A stretch of 64,000 nucleotides of DNA from Janthinobacterium sp. PAMC25594 (GTDB lineage: Bacteria; Pseudomonadota; Gammaproteobacteria; Burkholderiales; Burkholderiaceae_D): contig NZ_CP080377.1 of the NCBI RefSeq assembly GCF_019443505.1, positions 806,001 through 870,000 of the forward strand, written 5' to 3'. The notes below the pieces were generated by a model that worked only from the letters and a program-made list of their open reading frames with translations, was not told where the DNA came from and ran no database searches. Below, piece by piece: positions 18,262 through 27,844 of this stretch. The position numbers and the translations under genes were made by a program. Each line of letters starts with the position of its first letter. The first letter of the stretch is position 1.

Positions 18262-19077
18262 TCAGGCAGGCAAGTCGGACAGTTCCAGCTCCGAAAAGCC
18301 CGCCCGGCGCCGCGCTTCCAGGTTGAACGGGCCGCGCAAGGTGGGCGCTTCATAGCGCAGCGCCAGCTCCGCATACGTGGCGCGCAATTCCAGGCCCCTT
18401 TGGTCGCACAGATAGCCGTACCAGCGGTTGCCGATCTCGACGTGCCCCACTTCATCGCGCAGGATGATGTCGAGGATGGCGGCGGCGGCCATGTCGCCCG
18501 CCTGCGCCAGCTTGGCGCGCAGCGGCGGAATCGCGTCGAGGCCCCGCGCTTCCAGGGTGCGCGGCACCAGCGCCATGCGCGCCAGCACGTCGCCGCGCGT
18601 CTTGTCGACCATTTCCCACAGGCTGTCGTGGCCAGGAAAGTCGCCATACGTGTGGCCCAGCACTTGCAAGTGCGCCTGCAGCATGGCAAAGTGCGTCGCT
18701 TCCTCTTTCGCCACGCGCAGCCAGTCCGTGTAGTAGTCAAAGGGCAAGTCCGGGAAGCGCCACAGGGCATCGAGCGCCAGGTTCATCGCGTTGAACTCGA
18801 TGTGCGCGAGCGCGTGCACCAGCATGGCGCGCCCTTCCGGCGTGATCATCGAACGCCGTCCCACCAGGCGCGGCGGCACCAGTTCCGGGTGTTCTGGACG
18901 GCCCGGCACGGGGCCGGTGGGCGCCAGCGGCGCTTGCGCATCGAGAGAAAGCTGCGCTTCTGCCATGGCGGCCACCATCGACACCTTGGTGGCCGGGTCC
19001 GGGTCAAGCAGACAGGCGAGCGCATACGTGCGCAGTTCCTGTGGCGGCGTGGGGGTCAATGGAGATGATGCGTGCAT
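18262..19077 (-). CDS. Ferritin-like domain protein, DUF455 family
   Basis: Four-helix ferritin-like protein, 271 residues. Likely metal ligands are visible: HIEFNAMNLALDALW, KEEATHFAML and DEVGHVEIGNRW, the E/ExxH pattern of DUF455. The family is related to MiaE-like di-iron proteins, but its activity is not established. The start at 19077 is preceded by AGGAAGGAAG; a longer frame to 19236 would overlap the next gene and has no comparable site. The gene lies 43 bases downstream of the DsdA-LysR fusion gene on the same strand, so the two may be cotranscribed. Confidence 0.85.
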   Translation of the reverse strand: MHASSPLTPTPPQELRTYALACLLDPDPATKVSMVAAMAEAQLSLDAQAPLAPTGPVPGRPEHPELVPPRLVGRRSMITPEGRAMLVHALAHIEFNAMNLALDALWRFPDLPFDYYTDWLRVAKEEATHFAMLQAHLQVLGHTYGDFPGHDSLWEMVDKTRGDVLARMALVPRTLEARGLDAIPPLRAKLAQAGDMAAAAILDIILRDEVGHVEIGNRWYGYLCDQRGLELRATYAELALRYEAPTLRGPFNLEARRRAGFSELELSDLPA

Positions 19078-19120
19078 GGTGCTTCCTTCCTGCGCGTTCT
19101 TGAACAAGGCGCGCAGTGTA

Positions 19121-21367
19121 TCAAATAGCCTGCCCCAGCAGCCAATCCAGCAACGCCTGCACGCGCGCTGGCGGCGCGGCGCGCGCGCTGTGCACGAGGT
19201 AATACGCCTGCGGGCTGGGCAAGTCGAAAGCGCCAAACGGCAGGATCAGCTGGCCGCTGGCGAGCCACGGCTGCACCAGCTGGCGCCGGCCCATGGCCAC
19301 GCCCGCGTGGTGGATGGCCGCCTGCGCGCACAGGTCGGCGCGGTCGAAGCGCAGGCTGCGCGCCGGCAAGTTCACCTCGGGCGCGCGCCCGTCCAGCCAT
19401 AGCCGCCACTCGGCGTCGGGCGCGCAGGCGGGCCAGGCCAGCGTATCGTGCAGCAGCGTCGCGCCTGACAAGTTGTGTGGCGTATCCAGCAAGCCGTGCT
19501 CGCGTGCATACGCGGGGCTGCATACGGGCGCCAGCCATTCATCCATCAGCTTGCGCGATGCCAGGCCGGGAAAGTGGCCGTCGCCATAGTGCAAGGCCAG
19601 GTCGACCTGGCCGGCGCGAAAGTCCACGCTTTCATTGCCCACGCGCAAGTCAATCGATACGTCCGGATATTGCGCAGCGAACCCTGCCAGGCGCGGCACC
19701 AGCCAGCATTGCGCCACCGAGGGACGCGCATGCACGGTGATGCCGCCAGTGAGCGCATCGCCGCCGGCCAGCGCCGCCTGCAAGCTGTCCCAGCCGATTT
19801 GCAGGGCGGCGAAGATGCGCTCGCCATCGGCCGTCAGCTTGACTTGCCGCGTCAATCGTTCGAACAGGCGCAGGTCCAGGCCCGCTTCCAGCCGCGCGAT
19901 GCGGTGGCTGACGGCGCTGGGCGTGAGCGCCAGTTCCTGCGCGGCCAGCGCAAAGCTGGCGTGGCGCGCCGCCACAAGAAACGTGTGCAGGTTGGCGAAC
20001 TGGCTGGCCGTCAGCATGGCCCCAGGCGTGGCCCTGCTCGGCGCGCCGGCCGCCAGCAGGGCACGGCCACGCGCCACGTAGGCCGTCATTTCCTGCTCCG
20101 GCACCATGCTGCCGCCCGTGCCCCACACCAGGTGCGTGGCGTGTGCCAACGTTGCCTGGTACTGCGGCGCCGCCAGCACGGCAGGAATACCCGCGAAACC
20201 GGCCACGGCCGACGGTTCCAGACGCAAGCCTTGCGTTTGTTCAAGCAGCGCCAGCAGACGGTACAGTTCTTCATCCGTGACGGTGGCGTAGCCGTCGATC
20301 AGCCGCTGCATGGCGCGGCCGACGAAGCCGGACGGGCGTCCCACGGCCAGGCCATCGGCGGCCGTGAGGTTGTCGATGCCGATCTCCTGCACGCTGATGC
20401 CCTCGTGCAAGCCCGTGTGCACGCCCAGCAGCATGCACGGCGAATGCGTCGGCTCGATGAACACGCAGTGGACGGCATCGCCAAAGGCCAGTTTCAAGCC
20501 GAAGGCCACGCCGCCGGGACCGCCGCCGACGCCGCACGGCAGGTAGACGAACAGCGGGTGCTGCGCATCGACCGCGACGCCGGCCGCTTCGAACTGGGCT
20601 TGCAGGCGCTGGCCCGCCACCGCATAGCCGAGAAACAGATCGTGCGAGTTTTCATCGTCGACGAAGTGGCAAGTCGGGTCATTTTCCGCCTGCTGGCGCC
20701 CCGCTTCCACGGCCACGCTGTAGTCGGTCGCGTACTCGACGACGGTGACGCCATGGCTGCGCAATTTATCCTTTTTCCACTGGCGCGCATCGGCCGACAT
20801 GTGCACGGTGGCGCGAAAGCCCAGGCGCGCGCTCATGATGCCGATCGACAAGCCCAGATTGCCCGTGGAGCCGACGGCGATCGCATACTGGCCAAAGAAG
20901 GCGCGCACGGCGTCGCTGGCCAGCAGGCTGTAATCGTCGCCCTCCTGCAGCAAGCCGGCGTCCAGCGCCAGCATTTCCGCGTGTTTCAGCACTTCATAGA
21001 TGCCGCCGCGCGCCTTGATCGAGCCGGAAATGGGCAAATGGCTGTCCTGCTTGAGCCATAGCTGACCGCTCGTCATGCCTGACGCCAAACCCAACGCCGC
21101 CTGCATGGCGGGCAGCGGCACGACGGGCGACTCGATGACGCCGCCGCTAGCCTGCGTTTCCGGAAAAGCCTTCGCCAGGTAGGGCGCAAAGCGCGCCAGG
21201 CGGGCGCTGGCATCCGCCACGTCGGCCGCCGTCAAGCCCACGTCGTTCAAGGCTACGGCCGCCGGCGCGATGGCGGGATTGAACCAGCTCAAGGGCTGCA
21301 AGGCCATCAAATCACTAATGAGGGGAAATTTTTCGCGCAGCGCGGCGATGGCGGGAGTGGGCAGCAT
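19121..21367 (-). CDS. D-serine ammonia-lyase fused to a LysR-type transcriptional regulator
   Basis: One uninterrupted frame carries two proteins. Residues 1-440 are a complete D-serine ammonia-lyase (DsdA), which uses PLP to turn D-serine into pyruvate and ammonia: SGSIKARGG with the PLP lysine at 118 as in E. coli, [18 protein letters not shown], the phosphate loop CGVGGGPGG, and [16 protein letters not shown] at the natural C-terminus. After about 10 linker residues, 451-748 form a full LysR regulator: winged HTH ([20 protein letters not shown]) and a GcvA-like effector domain. In E. coli the LysR protein DsdC controls dsdA from a separate gene. Start 21367 matches the E. coli N-terminus; the frame is open to 21499. 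An internal ATG at 20017 could make the LysR part alone. Confidence 0.88.
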   Translation of the reverse strand: MLPTPAIAALREKFPLISDLMALQPLSWFNPAIAPAAVALNDVGLTAADVADASARLARFAPYLAKAFPETQASGGVIESPVVPLPAMQAALGLASGMTSGQLWLKQDSHLPISGSIKARGGIYEVLKHAEMLALDAGLLQEGDDYSLLASDAVRAFFGQYAIAVGSTGNLGLSIGIMSARLGFRATVHMSADARQWKKDKLRSHGVTVVEYATDYSVAVEAGRQQAENDPTCHFVDDENSHDLFLGYAVAGQRLQAQFEAAGVAVDAQHPLFVYLPCGVGGGPGGVAFGLKLAFGDAVHCVFIEPTHSPCMLLGVHTGLHEGISVQEIGIDNLTAADGLAVGRPSGFVGRAMQRLIDGYATVTDEELYRLLALLEQTQGLRLEPSAVAGFAGIPAVLAAPQYQATLAHATHLVWGTGGSMVPEQEMTAYVARGRALLAAGAPSRATPGAMLTASQFANLHTFLVAARHASFALAAQELALTPSAVSHRIARLEAGLDLRLFERLTRQVKLTADGERIFAALQIGWDSLQAALAGGDALTGGITVHARPSVAQCWLVPRLAGFAAQYPDVSIDLRVGNESVDFRAGQVDLALHYGDGHFPGLASRKLMDEWLAPVCSPAYAREHGLLDTPHNLSGATLLHDTLAWPACAPDAEWRLWLDGRAPEVNLPARSLRFDRADLCAQAAIHHAGVAMGRRQLVQPWLASGQLILPFGAFDLPSPQAYYLVHSARAAPPARVQALLDWLLGQAI

Positions 21368-21621
21368 GGCAAGCTCGTGTAGGAACAAGCCATGATTAGA
21401 CCGCATCCGCGCGCCGCTGGCAAACGATGGTTGATCAGGCAATGGGTGACGGGAAATCATGTATCCCGCATTCATCTCCATGCACTGAGCTTGGCCCATA
21501 GCTAAATTTAATTCTTGAATGCACTATCGATTAAAGAAAAATTTCCACAAAGTCACAAAAATAAGTTATCTTAAAGGCAAAATAAAAGGAGACATTTTTT
21601 CTCTTTTCTACCGAGGCAAAA

Positions 21622-21915
21622 ATGCGCTCCAAGAACGACAAAGTCATTGCTACGAATATGGATATCATCGACTGCGCAAGGCAGGACGATTTGACGGCCC
21701 AAAAGGTCGAAGTCGGCATTATTTTCCAGGAAATGCTCGATACGGCCACGGCCGCCGCCTACCTGGCCAAGAACAAGGTGCCGATCGCCACTGCGCTGCG
21801 CGTCCTCACGGGGTCACGGCGAAAAAGAGCGGAGGAGGAAATTGATGGCGCTGTGCCGCATACCCACGTTGCCAGTTTCCCACGCGCCCGACAAACCCGG
21901 ACCTACCGGGACTGA
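21622..21915 (+). CDS. Small hypothetical protein
   Basis: Unrecognised protein of 97 residues. GAGG lies at a proper distance before the ATG. The middle (residues 18-65) looks helical, with KVEVGIIFQEMLDTATAAAY, and the C-terminus is basic and arginine-rich. No signal peptide or membrane helix. The upstream 120 bases are AT-rich, consistent with a promoter. Its end overlaps by 13 bases the end of the convergent gene at 21903-22169. Confidence 0.55.
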   Translation: MRSKNDKVIATNMDIIDCARQDDLTAQKVEVGIIFQEMLDTATAAAYLAKNKVPIATALRVLTGSRRKRAEEEIDGAVPHTHVASFPRARQTRTYRD

Positions 21916-22169
21916 CCATGCTCATCATACAACCCGCCTTCATCCCCCTGAATGACGGCCGATAGCTGCTGGGCAATGCGCCACATTTCCCCGACGATTT
22001 CAGCATGGGGGTTATTGCAGCTGATACTGCCGCGATAAAAACTGAACCATGCCCGTTTGCCGTTTTCCTGATGGGCGCAATAGGCCGTCCATACGGCCAG
22101 GCCTTCGTCTTCCATGCGTATCGTCGTGCCATCGGACGCCCTGACTTCGGCGTAGCCATCACGGCGCAT
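21903..22169 (-). CDS. Small hypothetical protein
   Basis: Unrecognised cytosolic protein of 88 residues. It has AGGA seven bases before the ATG and a normal mixed composition (charged N-terminus, then WTAYCAHQENGKRAWFSFY and a helical C-terminal half). Nothing in it points to a function. It converges with the gene at 21622 and shares strand with the small gene at 22393, 223 bases upstream. Confidence 0.55.
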   Translation of the reverse strand: MRRDGYAEVRASDGTTIRMEDEGLAVWTAYCAHQENGKRAWFSFYRGSISCNNPHAEIVGEMWRIAQQLSAVIQGDEGGLYDEHGQSR

Positions 22170-22392
22170 TTCTGCATCCTGTGCAAGCAGCTTGGTTCAT
22201 TCCTCGATCGAAATGGCAGGTCCCCTACGCGTATGCCCGTCTGCGCTTCTTGTAATATGCAGGTTATATCCCATTACGGCTCCAGCGTTTATTCAACCTT
22301 CTTATTCAACTTCATCCATCCAGATAACTGCCATCCAGGTAATTCTCGGGAGCAATCCTGTGTAATCTTGCGAGTCCTCGCCGATTACTCTT

Positions 22393-22605
22393 TCAACGAA
22401 CAGAACCGGCTTCATACCATACCCGAATACCGCGCTCAACCTTGGCTAGCACCATCCAGCCCCTCGTTTCCGTGATGGTTTCGATGTTGACCGGATGAAC
22501 ACCGGTTTTTACCAGCCATTCATTGGCCATTACCAGCGACCTGTCGATGCCGTCAGAGAGAGGACTGCCCGACGTGGTCGAACGAAAATCTTTAAACGCG
22601 ATCAT
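22393..22605 (-). CDS. Small conserved-type hypothetical protein
   Basis: Protein of 70 residues with AAGG at a good distance before the ATG at 22605. The N-terminus (FKDFRSTTSG) and the end (GIRVWYE) resemble a family of short Burkholderiales proteins that begin with F-K-D-F-R and end in I-R-V-W-Y. The middle holds NIETITETRGWMVLAKVERG. No membrane helix. Function unknown. The 223 bases between this gene and the one ending the next unit contain no recognisable feature. Confidence 0.6.
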   Translation of the reverse strand: MIAFKDFRSTTSGSPLSDGIDRSLVMANEWLVKTGVHPVNIETITETRGWMVLAKVERGIRVWYEAGSVR

Positions 22606-22836
22606 GTATACCTTTTTTGTCAGCCAACATCATTTCAGCAGCCAAGGCCGGCAACCTTCGCTATCGCACCCATGTGCGCCAAACGCCTGAAGCAGGCGCC
22701 AGAAAGAATAACAAATTACCGGCGAGAAACATGCACACATTGTCACGAACATGGTGCTCGCTGCTGCGGCGATACCGGCAGGCGCCTTCCGCTTCCCGCA
22801 TCGGCAGCAGGAAGGCGCCATAGCCAATTGCCAGCC

Positions 22837-24915
22837 TTAGAACTTCAGCTGCAGCCCCACATCAATCGACCTGCCCTCGGCCGGCAACGCTTGCAGCGCG
22901 CCGCCATTCGCTTTCAAACCCGACAAGTACACGCCGCCGAGCGGGTCCGCATACGCGCGGTTGAACAGGTTACTGACACCGGCGCTCAGGCTGGCCATCT
23001 TGTTCAATGCCACGCTGCTGCGCAGGTTGACGAGCGCATAGCCGCCCGTCGCCGGTTCGAAGCGGCGGGCATCGACCTTGTCCTTGCGGGCCACGATCTT
23101 CGTTTCGATGCGGCTGCTCCAGGCGCCCAGCTTGTGCTCGACGGCCAGCAAGCCGTTGAACGGCATCATGCGGTACAGGTCGCCGCCATCGCTGCGTTTG
23201 CCCCGCGTGTAAGCGGCATTGCCCGTCGCCATGAAGCGGCCCCAGCGCGCGCTGCGCACCAAAGGCAGTTGCCAGGCCAGATTGGCGCCGTACAATTTGG
23301 CGTCGTGGTTGGCAAAACGCAGCAAGTTCCCATTGGCGCCCATTTTCATGTACGGGTGGAATGACGCCAGCACGTCGACGTCGATGTAATTGTCGACCTT
23401 GCTGTAATAGGGATTGACGCGCAGGAACCAGCCCTCCTCGCCGCCGCCATGCCAGTCGGCCGTGAACGCGGCCGTGTAAGCCGTCTCGGGCTTGAGGTCG
23501 ATATTGCCCACATAGCCGTTGCCATCGCCAAACCAGTTGGTCATGGTCATGGCCATCGAGCCGCGGCCCCACGAGTAGCGCTCGTACAGATTGGGCGAGC
23601 GCACCTTGCGCGCCAGCGCGAATTCGTAGCTGCTGGCCACATCGGGCGTGAAGGTGGCTTGTGCCGAGGCATCGATATTCGTGTCGCGCTGGCTGTGGCT
23701 GCGCGCATTGAAGGCCCTGGCGGCCATCAGGTCCGGCATGTTCATCATATTGGTGCCATACGATTGCACGTCGCCCGTGTCCATGCGCACGGATTCGCCG
23801 CGCAAGCCCAGCACGCTGCTCCAGCGCGCGTCATGGCGCGTTTCCAGTTCGCCGAACAGCACGGTCCGGTCGCGCTTGCCGTCGTTGATGTTCAGGTAGG
23901 TGCGCGGCCCCATCATCATGGAACCGGGCACGGCCGGCCAGTAATCGTCGAGGCGGAAACCGTGCCACTCCTGGCCCAGGCGCAACTCGCCCGCGCCTGT
24001 CGGCAGGCTGGCCATCAGCGCATAGCCCGTGTTGCGTCCGTGCGTAATCATCGGCATCGAACCCTTGCGCTCGGGCGAGAAGAAGCCCATTTCATGGTCC
24101 GTCTGCTGCCAGTAGGCACGCGCATCGAGCACGCCCCAGCCGAACTCGCCTTTATAAGCGAGATTGGCGAACTGGCCGTGGTTGTCCGTCATGTCCATGT
24201 ACTGGTTCGGAAAGCCCTGGTAGGGGATGTGCTGCACGCCGGCGCGCAGGGTCAGTTGCTGGCCCTGGCCCTTCGCCGCCAGCACGATGGCCTGGTTGAT
24301 GCTTTCGTACATGCTGGCCAGCACCTTGTTGCCGCGCCCATCTTCATAGCTGTGGCCCCGCGTATAGGCGCCGGTGTAGCCGATGCTGAGCATATCGCTG
24401 GCGGCCGAGGCGTTCACGCTGGTCGCCACGCTGTTGTTGACGCTGCGGCCCGACACGGCAAAGCTGCCTTGCGTCAGCAACGGCGCGCCAGGCTGGGCGA
24501 ACACGGGCACGTTCGATTGCACCTCGATGGTGCCGCCTATGCTGTCGCCGCCCGCGCTGACGGGTGTGACGCCGGCGATCAGGCGGATGCGCTGCACTTG
24601 CTGCGGATCGATGTAGGACAGCGGTGCATTCATGTGATTGGCACAGGCCGACGTCAGTTCCATGCCATCGATGCGAATCTTGATGCGGTCATCCGCAAAG
24701 CCATTGACCACTGGCAAGCCGGACACGCCGCCGCCGGACGCCACGCTGTATCCGGGCGTACTACTGAGCATCTGCGCCGTATCGGCGGCGGGACGGTAGC
24801 CGTCACCGATGGCTGTCACGATGACTTTCATCTCGGGAAGAACAACTTCAGTGCGCGTTTGCGCCACGGCAGGCATGGCGATGGCGAGGGAAATCAAGAA
24901 CGGTAAATGTTTCAT
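22837..24915 (-). CDS. TonB-dependent copper receptor, OprC/NosA type
   Basis: Outer-membrane copper uptake receptor, 692 residues. A signal peptide (1-18, ending AVAQ) precedes the plug, which contains DGMELTSACANHMNAPLSYI. Cys91 and Met95 form the CxxxM copper site known in OprC, with His94 beside them. The barrel is methionine-rich, including QYMDMTDN and a GSMMMG loop, and ends in SIDVGLQLKF. Export to the outer membrane is clear. The start at 24915 begins the signal peptide; the frame is open further to 24990. A DUF2946 gene lies 98 bases upstream on the same strand, a common neighbour of copper receptors. The substrate assignment rests on the motif. Confidence 0.9.
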   Translation of the reverse strand: MKHLPFLISLAIAMPAVAQTRTEVVLPEMKVIVTAIGDGYRPAADTAQMLSSTPGYSVASGGGVSGLPVVNGFADDRIKIRIDGMELTSACANHMNAPLSYIDPQQVQRIRLIAGVTPVSAGGDSIGGTIEVQSNVPVFAQPGAPLLTQGSFAVSGRSVNNSVATSVNASAASDMLSIGYTGAYTRGHSYEDGRGNKVLASMYESINQAIVLAAKGQGQQLTLRAGVQHIPYQGFPNQYMDMTDNHGQFANLAYKGEFGWGVLDARAYWQQTDHEMGFFSPERKGSMPMITHGRNTGYALMASLPTGAGELRLGQEWHGFRLDDYWPAVPGSMMMGPRTYLNINDGKRDRTVLFGELETRHDARWSSVLGLRGESVRMDTGDVQSYGTNMMNMPDLMAARAFNARSHSQRDTNIDASAQATFTPDVASSYEFALARKVRSPNLYERYSWGRGSMAMTMTNWFGDGNGYVGNIDLKPETAYTAAFTADWHGGGEEGWFLRVNPYYSKVDNYIDVDVLASFHPYMKMGANGNLLRFANHDAKLYGANLAWQLPLVRSARWGRFMATGNAAYTRGKRSDGGDLYRMMPFNGLLAVEHKLGAWSSRIETKIVARKDKVDARRFEPATGGYALVNLRSSVALNKMASLSAGVSNLFNRAYADPLGGVYLSGLKANGGALQALPAEGRSIDVGLQLKF

Positions 24916-25013
24916 GGTGCTGCTTTCAGATTCTGTAGAGGTAAGACGAACAGACGCAAGCGCGGCACAGCACATAGCCGCGCGGCGCAAGGCAGTTCAG
25001 GGAAAGGGACAGA

Positions 25014-25328
25014 TCAGAAAGCGGCGGGCGGGCCACGGGGCTGGACGGGCGTCCAGGCGAACGGCGGCGTGGCGGATTGGTAGAACAGCTCGGGCAGCAA
25101 ACCCGTGAGGAGCTCGCCGGAAGCGAGCACGAGCGAGGTAGGCGGAAGCGACAAGGTGTCGGCGTGCATGCTGCAGCAGGGGCAATCGCCCATGCGCATG
25201 CTGCCCTTGGAAGTATCGGGCGCGTCGCTGGAGAATGTTGCGGGAGACATATTCATGCCGCCCGCCACCGAACAGATTTCCAGGCTGGGCACGGCCAGGC
25301 CGCTGGCGACCGTCAGCGCGCGCGACAC
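25014..25328 (-). CDS. DUF2946 family protein (start codon unresolved)
   Basis: Small exported protein of the DUF2946 family, which commonly accompanies copper receptors. The diagnostic centre is MRMGDCPCCSMHAD, a cysteine/histidine/methionine cluster suited to copper binding. The only standard start in frame is the GTG at 25328, giving 104 residues. However, the same frame upstream encodes an obvious signal-like helix (ASIVLWIACIAIFLSTLAPT) that this start would omit. That frame is open back to about 25418 but has no ATG, GTG or TTG there. An ATG at 25417 preceded by AGGAGG is one base out of frame, so a non-standard start or a frameshift is possible. Confidence 0.7.
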   Translation of the reverse strand: MSRALTVASGLAVPSLEICSVAGGMNMSPATFSSDAPDTSKGSMRMGDCPCCSMHADTLSLPPTSLVLASGELLTGLLPELFYQSATPPFAWTPVQPRGPPAAF

Positions 25329-25463
25329 CGTAGGGGCGAGCGTGGACAGGAAGATGGCGATACACGCGATCCACAGGACGATGCTGGCCTTGCCTTTGCT
25401 GATGAATATGGCAACATTGTATCAGGGCAAGCCTCCTGCGCACAGGGCGCAGGTCAAAGCTTC

Positions 25464-27599
25464 CTACAAATCCACCTTCATCGACAGCTTGATGGCGCGC
25501 GGCGCACCGGATGCCAGCCGCGTGCCAGCGCCGGCCCAGTAGCGCTTGTCGGCAAGGTTTTCCACGTTCAGCTGCCACACGACAGACTTGTTCATTACCG
25601 TGCTGGCGTAGCGGGCACCGGCGCTGAAAAGCGTCACCCCGCCGAGGAAGGCCTGGTTCAGGTCGTTGACGGGACGGGCGCTGTAGTAATACGCGCCGCC
25701 GTTGACGGACAGGCCCGGCACGGCGTCGAGCGCGTAGGCGAGAAAGGCGCTGGCCGTGCGCTTCGACGCGTTTTCCGGCGCCTTGCCGTTGTAGTCGGCG
25801 TTGATGTGCGCAAAACGCGGGTCAAGCAACTGGGCCGAGGTTTGCCACGACAGCTGGCGCGTCAGCTTGCCCTGGGTCGACAGTTCCAGGCCGCGGTAGC
25901 GCTGTTCGCCATCCGACGTGAACACATTGCCGGCATTCGTGTAATAGCCGGGGCGCGTGATGTCGAACAGCGCGGCGGAGACCAGGGTGCCGCCCGGCGC
26001 CAGCCAGCGCGCGCCCAGTTCCTTTTGTTTACTCACACCGGGCGCCATCTTGACGCCCTGGTTGACTGTGCCCGTCGGGCCCGTTTCGCCCTCTTCCAGC
26101 CCCCGCGCCGTGGACGCGTAGAACGACAGCTGGGGCGTGGCCTTGTAGATCAATGACGCCATCGGCGTCGTCTTGCTGACGTCATAGTGGCTGGCGCCCT
26201 GGTCGCTTTGATAACTGCTGCGACGCACGCCGATGACGCTTTGCCATTGCGGGCTGAAGACCATGCGGTCGAGCGCGTACAAGCCCGTGTCGCGCGTGTC
26301 GAGCGCGGCCGTCGTGAGCGAAGCCGGCTTGGGACCGAACACGACATTCGTCACGGGCACGGGCTGGTACAGGTTTTGCGAGGCGATCGTGTAATTGCTC
26401 TGGTAAATCGGATCTTGCGACTTGTCCGTGCGCGAGGCGCCCAGTGTCAGCTCGTGGGCAATAAAACCCGTATGGAAATTGCCGGCCAGTTCAAAGCGCA
26501 GCAAGTCCGACGCCGTCACGCTGTGCTGGATATTGCCCGTGATGCGGCCCGCACCCGTGGCCAGCGCGGCCGCATTGTTCAGACGGAAAATCGCCAGGCG
26601 GCGGTCGCGCGCCGTTTCCGAGTGGCCCGCTTCCACCGTCAGGGCCCAGCCATCCGCGATGGCGTAATCGGCGCGCAATTGCGCGTTTTTCGTCTGCGCT
26701 TCGAAATTCGACCAGTCAGGGCCGATCAGCTGGCGCGGGTCGACGGCGCGCGGCAAGCTGATCACGCCTTTCACGGCGGTGGGCAAGGCCACGCCCGCCT
26801 GCTCCGTCACCTTGCGGCGGTCGTATTCGAGGTCCGCCTTCAACAGCAGCTTATTGCTCACGCGCCAGTCCAGCGCGGTGGAGAGAAAGCTGCGGTTGCC
26901 GTTGCCGACATGGTCCAGCCAGGAACCCAGGGTGCCGCCGGCCGCGTTGATGCGCACGCCGAATTCCTGCTGCGCGCCGAAGCGGCGGCCCACGTCGACA
27001 TTTGCCACGGCACTGCCCCGGTCGTCGAGACTCAGGCCCATGCTGGTGACGGGCTTGCTACCGGCCCGCTTGGTGACGAAGTTGACCACGCCGGCCGGCG
27101 AGGTAAAACCATAGTACAGGGCCGAGGCGCCCTTCAGCACTTCCACCCTCTCCTTGTTTTCCATGGGCACTTGCGAGAAGTTCATGATGGGCATGGAGCC
27201 GTTGAGGCGGTAATTCGTGCGGTTTTCCACGGCGATGCCGCGTATCACCAGCTGATCCCACGTTTCGCCGCCGTTTTGCTGGCGCGTCACGCCCGCCGTA
27301 TTGCGCACGGCATCGTACAGGCCGGAGACAGCTTGCTGCTCCAGCAATGCGCGCGTGATCACGTTGACGGTCGATGGCACATCCATGATGTTGGCGCCGC
27401 GAAAGCTGCCCGCCTCCGTGGTGACGGGCACCAGACCTTGCGCGCGGGCGCCCATCACCTGCACGGCTTGCATGACTTTTTCATCGCCAGCCGTCAAATC
27501 GTCCTGGCCGCTGGCGGCATGGGCCGCATGGGAAGCGAAGGCCAGCGACAGGGCGGCGGCGACTGGAAGCAAGCGGGTGCGAGGAGAGACGACAGGCAT
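25464..27599 (-). CDS. TonB-dependent siderophore receptor
   Basis: Outer-membrane ferric-siderophore receptor, 711 residues. A signal peptide (about residues 1-28, AHAASG) is followed by a TonB-box-like VMQAVQVMGA. The plug contains the siderophore-receptor markers VPSTVNVITRALLEQQ and RGIAVENRTNYRLNG, and VEVLKGASALYYG. The barrel ends with NLADKRYWAGAGTR and a terminal leucine after KLSMKVDL. A near-perfect Fur box lies 65 bases upstream, so iron repression is expected. The siderophore itself cannot be named. The DUF2946 and copper receptor genes follow on the same strand. Confidence 0.92.
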   Translation of the reverse strand: MPVVSPRTRLLPVAAALSLAFASHAAHAASGQDDLTAGDEKVMQAVQVMGARAQGLVPVTTEAGSFRGANIMDVPSTVNVITRALLEQQAVSGLYDAVRNTAGVTRQQNGGETWDQLVIRGIAVENRTNYRLNGSMPIMNFSQVPMENKERVEVLKGASALYYGFTSPAGVVNFVTKRAGSKPVTSMGLSLDDRGSAVANVDVGRRFGAQQEFGVRINAAGGTLGSWLDHVGNGNRSFLSTALDWRVSNKLLLKADLEYDRRKVTEQAGVALPTAVKGVISLPRAVDPRQLIGPDWSNFEAQTKNAQLRADYAIADGWALTVEAGHSETARDRRLAIFRLNNAAALATGAGRITGNIQHSVTASDLLRFELAGNFHTGFIAHELTLGASRTDKSQDPIYQSNYTIASQNLYQPVPVTNVVFGPKPASLTTAALDTRDTGLYALDRMVFSPQWQSVIGVRRSSYQSDQGASHYDVSKTTPMASLIYKATPQLSFYASTARGLEEGETGPTGTVNQGVKMAPGVSKQKELGARWLAPGGTLVSAALFDITRPGYYTNAGNVFTSDGEQRYRGLELSTQGKLTRQLSWQTSAQLLDPRFAHINADYNGKAPENASKRTASAFLAYALDAVPGLSVNGGAYYYSARPVNDLNQAFLGGVTLFSAGARYASTVMNKSVVWQLNVENLADKRYWAGAGTRLASGAPRAIKLSMKVDL

Positions 27600-27663
27600 G
27601 ACATCGGGCTTTCAATGAGAAAATATGTACTAATGGAAACTTACGGTTAGCGGCCATGATACC

Positions 27664-27682
27664 GATAATGAGAATCATTATC
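27664..27682 (-). promoter_or_regulatory. Fur box between the siderophore receptor and DUF748 genes
   Basis: The 19-base site GATAATGAGAATCATTATC differs from the Fur consensus at one position. It lies 65 bases before the receptor start on the minus strand and 163 bases before the divergent DUF748 start, so it clearly serves the receptor and might also affect the other gene. Confidence 0.88.
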
Positions 27683-27844
27683 AAGTAAGAGTGAGTTTGT
27701 GTGAGTTTCACAGAAGAAACAAGGTCACCCTGGCGCCTGTTATCACATGAACACGTTTGGATTTTGCAGACGAGGCTGCAAAGAGGCATACTGACAGTCA
27801 CGGCGCACAGGACGCGCCGCCCAACAAGATCAAAAGGTAAGTTT

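Noticed and set aside
19475..21061. Open frame of 528 codons antisense to the DsdA-LysR fusion
   Set aside because: Shadow of the fusion gene; no ribosome site and no motif.
22630..22827. Possible 65-residue cysteine-containing protein after the copper receptor gene
   Set aside because: Cysteine content is tempting, but there is no ribosome site and the sequence lacks the balance of a real protein.
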